Shown: positions 33,836 to 41,789 of the stretch, in pieces
How positions within the stretch are numbered: position 1 is the first letter of the stretch
How the letters are laid out: each line of letters begins with the position of its first letter
Origin: JARDZU01 sp963730285
GTDB lineage: Bacteria > Actinomycetota > Acidimicrobiia > Spongiisociales > ZC4RG35
Length of the DNA stretch: 64,000 bases
Direction: 5' to 3'
Assembly: GCA_963730285.1 (NCBI GenBank)
Contig: CAVSQY010000007.1
Coordinates: 62,001 to 126,000 of the forward strand
Notes under the pieces: model-generated
What the model was told of the DNA's origin: nothing
The model's database searches: none
The model's input: the letters and a program-made list of their open reading frames with translations, nothing else
Position numbers and translations under genes: made by a program

Positions 33836-33990
33836 GTCGAGTGGTGGACAAAGGTACCTGCTCGAGACGGGACCCGGCTTCGACGGGTTGGGCTGCCTCC
33901 TCATTTGGCACCAACCTCCCATGGTGGGCTCACGGGTATCGAGCCCATGTAACCTCGTGGCAGCGAAGCGATTCGAGGCTGCTTGCGCCC

Positions 33991-35622
33991 ATGGCCAATC
34001 CCCGAGCAATAGCCCCCGACCCGCACCCGACCTACGAGTCGTTGCGACGAGCCTTCCACTGGCGTGTACCAGAGCGATTCAACATCGGCACGGCCTGCAG
34101 TGATGCCCACCCTGCGCGTCTCCCTGGTCTCATCTCGATCTCCTCAGACGGGGAGAGGCTCGTGCACACTTTCGGTGAGCTCTCCGAGAAGTCCAATCGT
34201 CTCGCCAACGGGCTGCGAAGTCTTGGCATCCAGCTGGGTGATCGAGTTGGGATCGTGGTTCCGCAGTCGCTCGAGACCGGTCTTTCGCACCTCGCCCTGT
34301 ACAAGATCGGTGCGATCGCTCTTCCCCTGGCCTCGCTGTTCGGCCCTGATGCGATTGCATATCGGTTGGGCGACAGCGGGGCGCGGGCCGTGATCACCAC
34401 GCCGGAAAATCTCCCCAAGGTGGCGGAGGCCGTGAGAGGCTTGGAGATCGCGGTGGTCGTCACGGGACATGGGACACCCGGCCTCATCGGATTCGAGAAC
34501 CTCATTTCTCAGGGAAGCGCTCGTTTGGAACCGGTCGAGACGCCTTCGGAGCATCCGGCGTTCCTCGTCTACACCTCAGGCACTACGGGATTACCGAAGG
34601 GGGCCCTTCACGCCCACCGGTCCCTGATCGGGCATCTTCCCGCCTTCGAGCTCCTCTACGAGTTCTATCCGAAACCGACCGATGTCCATTGGACGCCTGC
34701 TGACTGGGCCTGGATAGGAGGTTTGATGGACTCTCTGATCCCTTCTTGGTACCACGGGCAGCCAGTCGTCACGGCCGACCATGACTTCGATCCCGAGTGG
34801 GCCATCGACCTCATGCGCACCGAGCGGATCACTTGCACATTCCTTCCACCGACCGCCCTGAAGATGATGCGGTCTGCGGGTATCGCTACTCCGGACCTGG
34901 CATTGCGGGCGGTGTTCACCGGGGGAGAGGCACTCGGCGAGGAGATGCTGACCTGGGGTCAGGAGGGTCTGGGCACGGTCATCAATGAGGGCTATGGCCA
35001 GACCGAGGCGAATCTGACCGTAGGGAATTGCGCATCCGTATGGCCGATCCGGCCCGGGTCGATGGGCCGTGCCATTCCAGGACACACCGTTGCCGTCGTC
35101 GACGACGACGGCCAGACGGTCACCGGCGAGACTGGGGAGATCGCGGTTCATGCTCCCGACCCTGTCTTCATGATCCGCTATTGGAATCAGCCCGACGCCA
35201 CCGCGAGGAAGTACCGCAACGGCTGGCTCCTGACCGGAGATCTGGGATACCAGGACGAGGACGGATATCTCTGGTTCGTATCCCGAAAGGACGATGTGAT
35301 CAACTCGATGGGCTATCGGATAGGGCCAGGGGAGATCGAGGAATCGCTAATGGGCCATCCATCGGTGGCGACCTGTGCAGTGGTGGGGGTGCCAGATGAG
35401 ATAAAGGGTCAGGTACCCGTTGCTTTCGTGGTGCTCAGAGAGGGGGAGAGTGCAGGGAGAGCCCTTGTCGCCGACTTGCAGAGTCACGTCAGGACCCGCT
35501 TGGCGGCCCACGAGGTTCCCCAGCGGGTCTACTTCATAGAAGAGATGCCCCGGACCACCACAGGTAAGACCATGAGGAGGGCGCTTCGCGATCTGCTCGC
35601 CGATGACGCCAGCCCGACGTGA
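33991..35622 (+). CDS. AMP-forming acyl-CoA synthetase
   Basis: 543-residue ANL-superfamily ligase that activates a carboxylate to acyl-CoA via acyl-AMP. Motifs: YTSGTTGLPKGALHAH (P-loop), NEGYGQTEANL (A5), TGDLGYQDEDGYLWFVSRKD (A7-A8 hinge) and TTTGKTMRR with the catalytic Lys. The arrangement resembles acetyl/propionyl or medium-chain synthetases of the ACSM/Acs-like group. ATG 33991 is used; the long upstream open frame overlaps the VIT gene and looks non-coding. The acyl substrate is not determinable. It converges on the hemolysin III gene. Confidence 0.9.
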   Translation: MANPRAIAPDPHPTYESLRRAFHWRVPERFNIGTACSDAHPARLPGLISISSDGERLVHTFGELSEKSNRLANGLRSLGIQLGDRVGIVVPQSLETGLSHLALYKIGAIALPLASLFGPDAIAYRLGDSGARAVITTPENLPKVAEAVRGLEIAVVVTGHGTPGLIGFENLISQGSARLEPVETPSEHPAFLVYTSGTTGLPKGALHAHRSLIGHLPAFELLYEFYPKPTDVHWTPADWAWIGGLMDSLIPSWYHGQPVVTADHDFDPEWAIDLMRTERITCTFLPPTALKMMRSAGIATPDLALRAVFTGGEALGEEMLTWGQEGLGTVINEGYGQTEANLTVGNCASVWPIRPGSMGRAIPGHTVAVVDDDGQTVTGETGEIAVHAPDPVFMIRYWNQPDATARKYRNGWLLTGDLGYQDEDGYLWFVSRKDDVINSMGYRIGPGEIEESLMGHPSVATCAVVGVPDEIKGQVPVAFVVLREGESAGRALVADLQSHVRTRLAAHEVPQRVYFIEEMPRTTTGKTMRRALRDLLADDASPT

Positions 35623-35629
35623 AGTCGGG

Positions 35630-36274
35630 TCAGCCGGCCACCCGCCACACGGCCATGAAGTGGGCAACGCTGGCCATGATCACCACTACGTGGAAAAACT
35701 CGTGATGCGAGAAGACCCTGGGTACCAGCCGGGGCCGGTCATTGACGAACAGGGCCACCCCGGTGAGGTACATGACGCCACCGGTGACGATGAGGAGGGC
35801 TGTCCGATAGTCCATGTGAGTCAGGGCCACCGTGAAAGGCACAACGGCCAACGCCCCGGCCACGAACTCGAGCCTCAGCCAGGTGCGCTCTCTACCCGGC
35901 GAGGACAACTCCCGTGCAGTGCCGCATATGACCAGGGCCCAAATACTTCCCAGGCCCAGCCCCCTCCACAGATTCGAGCTCACCGCCACGATGAGTGGCG
36001 TCGCCGTTCCTGCCACCAGTACGTAGATCATGGTGTGATCGAGCCTTTGGAGCCTTGACTTCCAAACCGGGTGCCAGGGCACGGAGTGATAGGCGGCACT
36101 GGTCAGGTACATGCCGATCAGAGTCAACCCATAGACCGCACATGCAAAGACCATCAGCCGTCCACTCGCCCTGGAGAGCAATGCGAACAGCCCGCCAACG
36201 GACACCAAACCGGCCGCGCCGTGAAGGAATCCTCGAACCGGGTTCTGCATCGGGCCGAGGGCCACGCGCTCCAT
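35630..36274 (-). CDS. Hemolysin III/PAQR family membrane protein
   Basis: 214-residue seven-helix protein. Diagnostic metal-binding motifs are SAAYHS (helix 2), LDHTMIYVLVAGTATPL (helix 3) and SHHEFFHVVVIMASVAHF (helix 7), as in YqfA/HlyIII and eukaryotic PAQR receptors. These proteins may be zinc-dependent hydrolases; the physiological role in bacteria is poorly defined, and hemolytic activity should not be assumed. Confidence 0.88.
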   Translation of the reverse strand: MERVALGPMQNPVRGFLHGAAGLVSVGGLFALLSRASGRLMVFACAVYGLTLIGMYLTSAAYHSVPWHPVWKSRLQRLDHTMIYVLVAGTATPLIVAVSSNLWRGLGLGSIWALVICGTARELSSPGRERTWLRLEFVAGALAVVPFTVALTHMDYRTALLIVTGGVMYLTGVALFVNDRPRLVPRVFSHHEFFHVVVIMASVAHFMAVWRVAG

Positions 36275-36505
36275 CCGTCGATGCTACGCGTTGCGGCGGC
36301 GCTTCGTGCTAATCCTCGACATCGCCTATCATCAACGGGACAGGACACGCCAACGAGCGTGTTTATGCCTTTCTTCGCTTCTTTCGTTCCGTCGGGTGGA
36401 GTCGCCGTGTGGCATCTGCCAGAGACACCCTCAAAAAGAGAGACGTCCACTGGCGTCATGCGGGGGGTAAGCATTTCGACGGTTCAGCTTCGGAAGGAGC
36501 ATGCA
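36275..36505 (+). promoter_or_regulatory. Leader region of the RRM gene, with a small hairpin
   Basis: 231 bp without a gene of its own. It includes ACACGC-caacga-GCGTGT (36345-36362), followed by a pyrimidine-rich run (TTTATGCCTTTCTTCGCTTC), and a purine-rich section before the ribosome site AAGGAG (36494-36499). Long structured leaders are common on cold-shock and RNA-binding protein genes, so autoregulation is possible. Confidence 0.35.
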
Positions 36506-36760
36506 ATGTCCGCAAACATATATGTAGGGAATCTGGCGTTCGAAACCGATTCGAGCCAACTGGAGAATCTGTTCTCCCAGCACGGTCAGGTCACCAAGGC
36601 GCAGGTCATAACCGATCGCGACAGTGGCCGGTCCCGAGGGTTCGGATTCGTGGAGATGTCATCCATGGACGAGGCGCAGCAGGCGATCTCGGCCCTGAAT
36701 GGTCGGGATCTCGGAGGACGTCAGGTCACGGTCAACATGGCCAAACCCCGCTCGAGCTGA
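36506..36760 (+). CDS. RRM-domain RNA-binding protein
   Basis: 84-residue protein that is essentially a single RNA recognition motif. RNP2 is IYVGNL (residues 5-10) and RNP1 is RGFGFVEM (about 44-51), with the aromatic residues that stack on RNA. The C-terminal KPRSS is short and basic. Bacterial RRM proteins of this type resemble cyanobacterial Rbp cold-responsive proteins. ATG 36506 (6 nt after AGGAG) is preferred to the ATG 5 bp upstream, which is out of frame. A terminator follows at 36811. Confidence 0.92.
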   Translation: MSANIYVGNLAFETDSSQLENLFSQHGQVTKAQVITDRDSGRSRGFGFVEMSSMDEAQQAISALNGRDLGGRQVTVNMAKPRSS

Positions 36761-36810
36761 CCAAGTCATCTAACACTCGGGCCGGGCCGCAACGCTCGGT
36801 CCACCCAGAG

Positions 36811-36843
36811 GAGCCTCCGATCTCGTTATCGGGGGCTCTTTAC
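36811..36843 (+). terminator. Intrinsic terminator after the RRM gene
   Basis: GAGCCTCCGAT (36811-36821) pairs with ATCGGGGGCTC (one G-T wobble) across a short loop and is followed by TTTA. It lies 51 bp after the RRM stop and before the small basic protein gene. Confidence 0.75.
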
Positions 36844-36916
36844 GTCCACTTAGAGCCGCAAATAGTGAGACGATGAGGATGAGACCGCCGACTTGGCGGT
36901 ACCGATGGAGGACCCA

Positions 36917-37039
36917 ATGGCGAGTAAGGACAAGGGTGGCCGCAGCACCAAGAAGGTTGCTGCCAAAGATCTGAAGCAGAAACGTCTCGACAAGAAGTCG
37001 AAGAAGGACGAGGCGAGTCGCAAAGGCAAGGTCGTCTGA
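36917..37039 (+). CDS. 40-residue lysine-rich basic protein
   Basis: Tiny gene: MASKDKGGRSTKKVAAKDL then QKRLDKKSKKDEASRKGKVV. Half of its residues are charged and about 14 are Lys, so the protein should be disordered and nucleic-acid binding. A strong ribosome site (GGAGG at 36907-36911) lies 5 nt before the ATG. Similar short MASKDKGG-type proteins occur in other actinobacteria, as I recall, though no function is known. It has its own unit after the RRM terminator. Confidence 0.7.
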   Translation: MASKDKGGRSTKKVAAKDLKQKRLDKKSKKDEASRKGKVV

Positions 37040-37090
37040 CCGCACATGACAACGGGTGAGGTCACCTCCAGTTTTTGCGTTTGGGGCTTT

Positions 37091-37300
37091 TTAGCGTTCA
37101 ACGATGGTGACGTCTCGATCGCTTGCCCGGTCGGTGAAATTCGCCACGAGGCTGATCAGAAGGCCGAGGCCACCGACCACGAGGAGGATCAGACCGATCG
37201 TGTTGAGGTTGAATCCCTCGGCATCAACGCTCACCGCCCAGGTGAGAATCGCTCCGAGAGCGATGAGGAGCAAGCTGGCTCCGATTCCGCCGCGTGACAT
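37091..37300 (-). CDS. DUF6458-like small membrane protein
   Basis: 69-residue protein with two helices: RGGIGASLLLIALGAILTWA and NTIGLILLVVGGLGLLISLV, separated by SVDAEGFNL. The GIGASLxLIALGAIL start and the D-x-x-G middle match the DUF6458 family found in actinobacteria. A GGAAAGA ribosome site precedes ATG 37300. Function unknown. It converges with the small basic protein gene, ending 51 bp from it. Confidence 0.75.
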   Translation of the reverse strand: MSRGGIGASLLLIALGAILTWAVSVDAEGFNLNTIGLILLVVGGLGLLISLVANFTDRASDRDVTIVER

Positions 37301-37402
37301 TTGAGTCTTCCTTTCAATGGCTTAGACCATTTGGTACCCCATGGCTGATGTAGCGAAACACATGAATTCACCCGCTGCATTTACCGGTACCGTGCCCTTT
37401 CT

Positions 37403-38077
37403 GTGTCTTCGATCCGTCTCATGACCGCCAATCTCCTCAATGACCGCGCAGATGCCGGCCAACTGGCTGACATCCTCGATCGAGTGCGGCCCGATGTGCT
37501 TGTCGCCCAGGAACTCGGCCCGGCCGCTGCCTCTGTGATCGCCGAGCGCTTTCCCCATCACCGTCTCGAGCCCGGGCTCGACAAGAGGGGCCGTGGGATA
37601 GCCACGAGGCTTCCCTCCCGGTTTGGCGGTCTCGAGCTTCCGGGCCGTGGTGGATCGTGGGCGAGGGTGGAGTTGGGGGGCTTCGTGATGTCGGTCGCCG
37701 GTGTCCACATGGTCAACCCGATTGACTTCCCGTGGTGGGTCTCTGCCCGTCTGAGGTCTATGCAGGTGAACGCTCTCGTCTCCTGGGATTCGGAAGCTGG
37801 CGAGGCTGTGTGTGTCGTGGCAGGTGACATGAACGCCAGCCCCATTTGGCCTGTCTACAGAAAGCTCACTTCGCGTTGGAAAGACCTCGTCCATGAGGCT
37901 GGTCTGGCTTCGGGCCGACCGCCCCGACGGACCTGGGGCTGGCGACCCGGATGGCCGCGGCTTCTGAGGGTCGATCACGTCATGGGGCGGGGCCTGGTCG
38001 GTCTTTCCTCCTGGGTGGAGCCGGTCCGCGGCTCGGACCATGCCGCTGTCGTCGTAGACGCTGCCCCGAGCCCGTGA
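37403..38077 (+). CDS. Endonuclease/exonuclease/phosphatase (EEP) family protein
   Basis: 224-residue EEP-fold metal-dependent phosphodiesterase or nuclease. Motifs: IRLMTANLLND (first strand and metal Asn), VLVAQEL (metal Glu), VAGDMNASP (catalytic Asp-x-Asn), RLLRVDHVMG, and GSDHAAV with the catalytic His. There is no signal peptide. The family includes DNases, sphingomyelinases and inositol phosphatases, so the substrate is open. It ends at the stop of the convergent methyltransferase. Confidence 0.88.
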   Translation: MSSIRLMTANLLNDRADAGQLADILDRVRPDVLVAQELGPAAASVIAERFPHHRLEPGLDKRGRGIATRLPSRFGGLELPGRGGSWARVELGGFVMSVAGVHMVNPIDFPWWVSARLRSMQVNALVSWDSEAGEAVCVVAGDMNASPIWPVYRKLTSRWKDLVHEAGLASGRPPRRTWGWRPGWPRLLRVDHVMGRGLVGLSSWVEPVRGSDHAAVVVDAAPSP

Positions 38078-38776
38078 TCACAGGGATCGGCAGGTGTAGG
38101 TCGCATACACGCCTGCCCGGTAGTGACGATCGAGGATCTCGAATCCGGTTATGTCGAGCATCGGCTCGAAGAGCCAGCTGAAGGTGCTGTGCTCGGTCCG
38201 CACGTGCTCTGCCAGCTCGGCCCCGGTGTAGCCTGCCGTGGGGTCATCTGCTCCACCGTCCACCCAGCGATCGATGGCTTCTTCGACCTGAGTCGGCTCG
38301 AGGTCGTACACGATGTCGCGTAGACGGAGCACGCCGCCGGGCACGAGGAGCTGATGGATGCGGGTCAGGGATAACACCTTCCAGAAGTCGGGGAGCTGGT
38401 GGAGCGCATTCCGGCTGAATACGAAGTGGGCCGGCGGGCCGTCGTGCCGATAGCTGAGGAAACCCGCCTCCACGACGTCGATATTCGGCAAACGATCTTC
38501 TTCGATTCGGCTTCGCAGGGCCCTGGTCATGGCCGGGGACACGTCAACTGCGATCACTCTCTTTGCATAGTCGGATGCCGCCACGGCAAAAGTGCCGGTG
38601 CCAGAGCCGATGTCGATCACAACGGAGTCTCTCCCCAATCCCAGCGCCCGCAGCTTCTCCAGATCTTCAAACGGGTCGAACTGTGCCTTGGCGTCATAGA
38701 GGGTCACATAAGACGGGTCCAGATGCTCCGAACCGGCATGTGCCGTCTCATCGAGCCACCATCGCTTTGGTTCCAT
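38078..38776 (-). CDS. Class I SAM-dependent methyltransferase
   Basis: 232-residue methyltransferase. Motif I is VIDIGSGTGTFAVAASDYAK, motif II VIAVDVS, and the post-motif region is HFVFSRNALHQLPDFWKV with LLVPGGVLRLRD. The N-terminus (EPKRWWLDETAHAGSEHLD) and C-terminal YRAGVYATYTC resemble small-molecule methyltransferases. ATG 38776 is used. Substrate not determinable. Its start faces that of the zinc-ribbon paralogue B, with 110 bp between. Confidence 0.85.
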   Translation of the reverse strand: MEPKRWWLDETAHAGSEHLDPSYVTLYDAKAQFDPFEDLEKLRALGLGRDSVVIDIGSGTGTFAVAASDYAKRVIAVDVSPAMTRALRSRIEEDRLPNIDVVEAGFLSYRHDGPPAHFVFSRNALHQLPDFWKVLSLTRIHQLLVPGGVLRLRDIVYDLEPTQVEEAIDRWVDGGADDPTAGYTGAELAEHVRTEHSTFSWLFEPMLDITGFEILDRHYRAGVYATYTCRSL

Positions 38777-38886
38777 GGCCGAGATCGTGCCATGCAGGCG
38801 GCTCCGCCCGCAACGACCATCACATTGGGTCGACTGGCCCATGGACCAGGTGGCTGGGTCAGACAGTCTGTGACCGGGCGGAAATC

Positions 38887-39147
38887 ATGGGAGGTATCCA
38901 ATTGGTCATTCGTGGACGACTTCGCGCGTGGCGTCGACGACGATGTAAGCACTCCGACACGATCACGGTTCGCACCGCTGGCATGGAACGGATGGTTTGC
39001 GAAGCGTGTGGAAACGTAAGTTTCGAGGCCCTGTCCGGGTCTGTCGATCAGCCGAGCCGATCTAGCTTCGCTCGTGCCTACGAGAACGACGGCAAGCACG
39101 CGGCACAGGACTTCGGCCTGGCCGAGGAGGTCAGGCATCCGCGTTGA
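38887..39147 (+). CDS. Small C-x-H...C-x2-C zinc-ribbon-like protein, paralogue B
   Basis: 86-residue protein from ATG 38887 (MGGIQLVIRG). Residues Cys20-x-His22, 15 residues, Cys38-x2-Cys41: CKHSDTITVRTAGMERMVCE then ACGNVSF, followed by SGSVD and SSFARAYE. Paralogue C reads GGIQ at the same place, which favours ATG 38887; TTG 38902, 7 nt after GGGAGG, is an alternative. Downstream of the zinc motif the FAR element is kept and the tail differs. A basic patch (RLRAWRRRRC) precedes the motif, suggesting nucleic-acid contact. Family unrecognised. Confidence 0.65.
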   Translation: MGGIQLVIRGRLRAWRRRRCKHSDTITVRTAGMERMVCEACGNVSFEALSGSVDQPSRSSFARAYENDGKHAAQDFGLAEEVRHPR

Positions 39148-39156
39148 AGGCGCGGC

Positions 39157-40530
39157 TCAGATGGGCTCGAAGTGTGCTGTGAAGTGGCGGAGCCAGCGGG
39201 GCTGGCTGGTGATGCGATAGCCGGGGATCTGATTGGCGAGAGAGGAGGTCTGGATCACCACCTCGGCGACATAGTCGATGTGGCTTTGGGTATAGGTGCG
39301 CCGGGGGATGGCAAGCCGGACCAGTTCCATTGGGGCACGGTCCTCCGTCTGCTCGTGATCGGCACTGCCGAACATGACCGATCCGATCTCGACCCCGCGA
39401 ACGCCGCCCACTCGATATAGCTCGATCGCCAGCGCCTGTGCCGGGAATTGGGTCTGTGGGATGTGAGGGAGCATCGCTTTGGCATCGATGTAGACGGCAT
39501 GGCCCCCGGGAGGTTGGACGATTGGTACTCCCGCATTGGCGACCTTCTCGGCCAGATATGCCGTGGATCGGATCCTGTAGCGGAGATAATTCTCATCCAC
39601 CACTTCCTCCAGGCCCCGGGCTATTGCCTCCAGGTCGTAGCCGGCGAGCCCGCCGTATGTGGGGAAGCCTTCGGTGAGAATCAGCAGATTCCGGCATCTC
39701 TCCGCAAGTTCGGGATCCCTCATGGCGAGCAGCCCTCCAATATTGGCGAGCCCGTCTTTTTTTGCCGAGAACGTGCAGCCATCGGCCAATGAGAACATCT
39801 CCTGGGCTATCGCCTGCGGGGAGGCCATCGCGTAGCCCTCCTCTCGCGTCTTGATGAACCAGGCATTTTCAGCGAACCGACAGGCGTCCAGGAAGAATGG
39901 GACTCCACGCGAGCGACAGATCTCGCTCACTTCTCGAAGGTTCGCCATGGACACCGGCTGGCCACCTCCGGAGTTATTGGTCACCGTGACCATCACGAGT
40001 GGCACCTTGGAGCCTTCTTCCGATAGGAGGTGCTCGAGGCGGGTTAGGTCCATGTTGCCCTTGAAGTGGTGAGTGGATGCGGGATCGAGCCCTTCGGGGA
40101 TGACTAGGTCTAGAGCCTGCGCACCCTGGTACTCGACGTTTGCCCTGGTGGTGTCGAAGTGCGTGTTGTTCGGGACCACATCACCGGGTTCGAGAGCCTC
40201 GGTGAAGAGGATCCGCTCCGCAGCCCGACCCTGGTGGGTCGGGATCACGTGAGGCATGCCGGTAAGTTCCTCCACGACTCGTTGAAAGCGGAAATACGAA
40301 CGGCTCCCCGCGTAGGACTCGTCGCCGAGCATCATCCCGGCCCATTGTCTCGAAGACATCGCTCCGGTTCCCGAGTCGGTGAGGAGGTCGATGGTGACCT
40401 CATCGGCGCGCAGTCCGAAGAGGTTGTAGTGAGCCCTCCGCAACGCCTCCTCACGCAGATCACGATCGGGTAGGGCTATTGCCTCAACGGAGTGGATCCG
40501 AAACGGCTCGATGATGGTTTGGAACTCCAT
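39157..40530 (-). CDS. tnaA: Tryptophanase (tryptophan indole-lyase)-like PLP enzyme
   Basis: 457-residue beta-eliminating lyase. Family motifs include EPFRIHSVE, IDLLTDSGTGAM, IPTHQGRAAE, VTNNSGGGQPVSMANL, LDACRFAENAWFIK and the PLP lysine in FSAKKDGLANIGG (about 256). Residues that separate tryptophanase from tyrosine phenol-lyase favour tryptophanase: FDTT (Asp, where TPL has Thr) and RGVEIGS (Ile, where TPL has the tyrosine-binding Arg). It would convert tryptophan to indole, pyruvate and ammonia; other substrates remain possible. Its start is 136 bp from the divergent DAPAL-like gene. Confidence 0.88.
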   Translation of the reverse strand: MEFQTIIEPFRIHSVEAIALPDRDLREEALRRAHYNLFGLRADEVTIDLLTDSGTGAMSSRQWAGMMLGDESYAGSRSYFRFQRVVEELTGMPHVIPTHQGRAAERILFTEALEPGDVVPNNTHFDTTRANVEYQGAQALDLVIPEGLDPASTHHFKGNMDLTRLEHLLSEEGSKVPLVMVTVTNNSGGGQPVSMANLREVSEICRSRGVPFFLDACRFAENAWFIKTREEGYAMASPQAIAQEMFSLADGCTFSAKKDGLANIGGLLAMRDPELAERCRNLLILTEGFPTYGGLAGYDLEAIARGLEEVVDENYLRYRIRSTAYLAEKVANAGVPIVQPPGGHAVYIDAKAMLPHIPQTQFPAQALAIELYRVGGVRGVEIGSVMFGSADHEQTEDRAPMELVRLAIPRRTYTQSHIDYVAEVVIQTSSLANQIPGYRITSQPRWLRHFTAHFEPI

Positions 40531-40666
40531 ATGGCCACGATGACCGTTTCGAGGTGCACGTAGTAGGGCCGAAAGTCATCGCAGGACCGCACGTTCTCGC
40601 CGGGTCACCGTGCGTCGGATCGCGCGGCACTGATAATTTGGGATCTCCGACAACGGCGGTCGATTG

Positions 40667-41764
40667 ATGAAAATCCTGGCGAATCCATATCGGGGGAAGG
40701 GCCTTGGGCGCAGTTCCGGCCTTGCCTCGGGTGTCGTCGAGGCCGACCCCACCAGAGCGAAGGTGCTCTTTGACAGATGTCCGGTGGCCGAGGCGACCCC
40801 ACTGGTGAGCTCCGACCCGATTGCCCGCCACCTCGGTGTCGGCGAGGTCTGGCTCAAGGACGAGCGTGACCGCATGGGCATGGGCAGCTTCAAGGCGCTG
40901 GGCGCGGTGCATGCGATCGCCGACATGGCCGCACGTCGCGTCGACCGGCCGGGTGACCCGGCACCGATTGAGAAGTTGAGGGGGGCGCTCGCCGGTCATG
41001 TGCTGGCATGTGCCAGTGCCGGCAATCATGGTCTTTCGGTGGCCGTTGGAGCCCGCATCTTCGGGGCGAAAGCCGTCATCTACCTCAGTCACAGCGTTGC
41101 CTCCGCATTCGAAGTCAGACTGCGGGGCGCAGGGGCGACAGTCGTGCGGGCCGGGTCTGACTACGAAGAGAGCAGCGCCGCCGCTGCCGTCGATGCCGAG
41201 CGGAATGGTTGGACCCTTCTTCCCGACTCGTCGTGGCCGGGCCAGCTGGTTCTGCCCACTCGTGTCATGGAGGGCTACCTGATCATGGGGTCTGAGGTCA
41301 TCCGATCGATTGGACCACCGCCCAATCACGTGTTCCTCCAGGCCGGTGTCGGAGGGATGGCCGCTGCGATGACGGCGTTGTTCCGAGCCGCATGGGGTGA
41401 CTTCCCGGTCATTGTCGTCGTCGAGCCTTCGGCCGCACCCGCCCTCATGGAGAGCATCAGAGCGGGGGACCCGGTGCGGACGCAAGGCCCGATCTCGACC
41501 ATGGGCAGACTCGATTGCAAGGTGCCCTCCCATCTCGCTTTGGGCGAGCTTGCGCAAAATGCCGACTACTTCGTGACCATCCGCGACGGTGAGTGTGACG
41601 AAACTGTCGGGCTCCTATCGGCGCATGGGCTCGACACCACGCCGTCGGGCGCAGCCGGGTTGTCCGCATTGCACCATGCCGAGCCCGCGGTGGGCGAGCT
41701 AGGGCTAGACCCAACCGGGAGGATCCTGGCCTTCCTCACCGAGGGTGTGAGAGACCACCAATAA
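40667..41764 (+). CDS. Diaminopropionate ammonia-lyase-like PLP enzyme
   Basis: 365-residue fold-type II PLP enzyme. RMGMGSFKALGA has the PLP lysine (about 76); ACASAGNHGLSVAVGARIFG is the substrate-binding SxGNHG loop; QAGVGGMAAAM holds the phosphate-binding glycines; and TTPSGAAGLSAL is near the C-terminus. The SFKALGA context and DSSWPGQL-type segment resemble 2,3-diaminopropionate ammonia-lyase (YgeX/DpaL) more than threonine dehydratase or threonine synthase. ATG 40667 is used. Divergent from tryptophanase and convergent with the sarcosine oxidase-like gene, so a shared role in amino-acid catabolism is likely. Confidence 0.8.
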   Translation: MKILANPYRGKGLGRSSGLASGVVEADPTRAKVLFDRCPVAEATPLVSSDPIARHLGVGEVWLKDERDRMGMGSFKALGAVHAIADMAARRVDRPGDPAPIEKLRGALAGHVLACASAGNHGLSVAVGARIFGAKAVIYLSHSVASAFEVRLRGAGATVVRAGSDYEESSAAAAVDAERNGWTLLPDSSWPGQLVLPTRVMEGYLIMGSEVIRSIGPPPNHVFLQAGVGGMAAAMTALFRAAWGDFPVIVVVEPSAAPALMESIRAGDPVRTQGPISTMGRLDCKVPSHLALGELAQNADYFVTIRDGECDETVGLLSAHGLDTTPSGAAGLSALHHAEPAVGELGLDPTGRILAFLTEGVRDHQ

Positions 41765-41789
41765 GGCCCCAAAGACCGGTCAAGACGCG

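Noticed and set aside
40484..41557. 357-residue - strand frame
   Set aside because: Antisense to the DAPAL-like PLP enzyme, which has all expected motifs.
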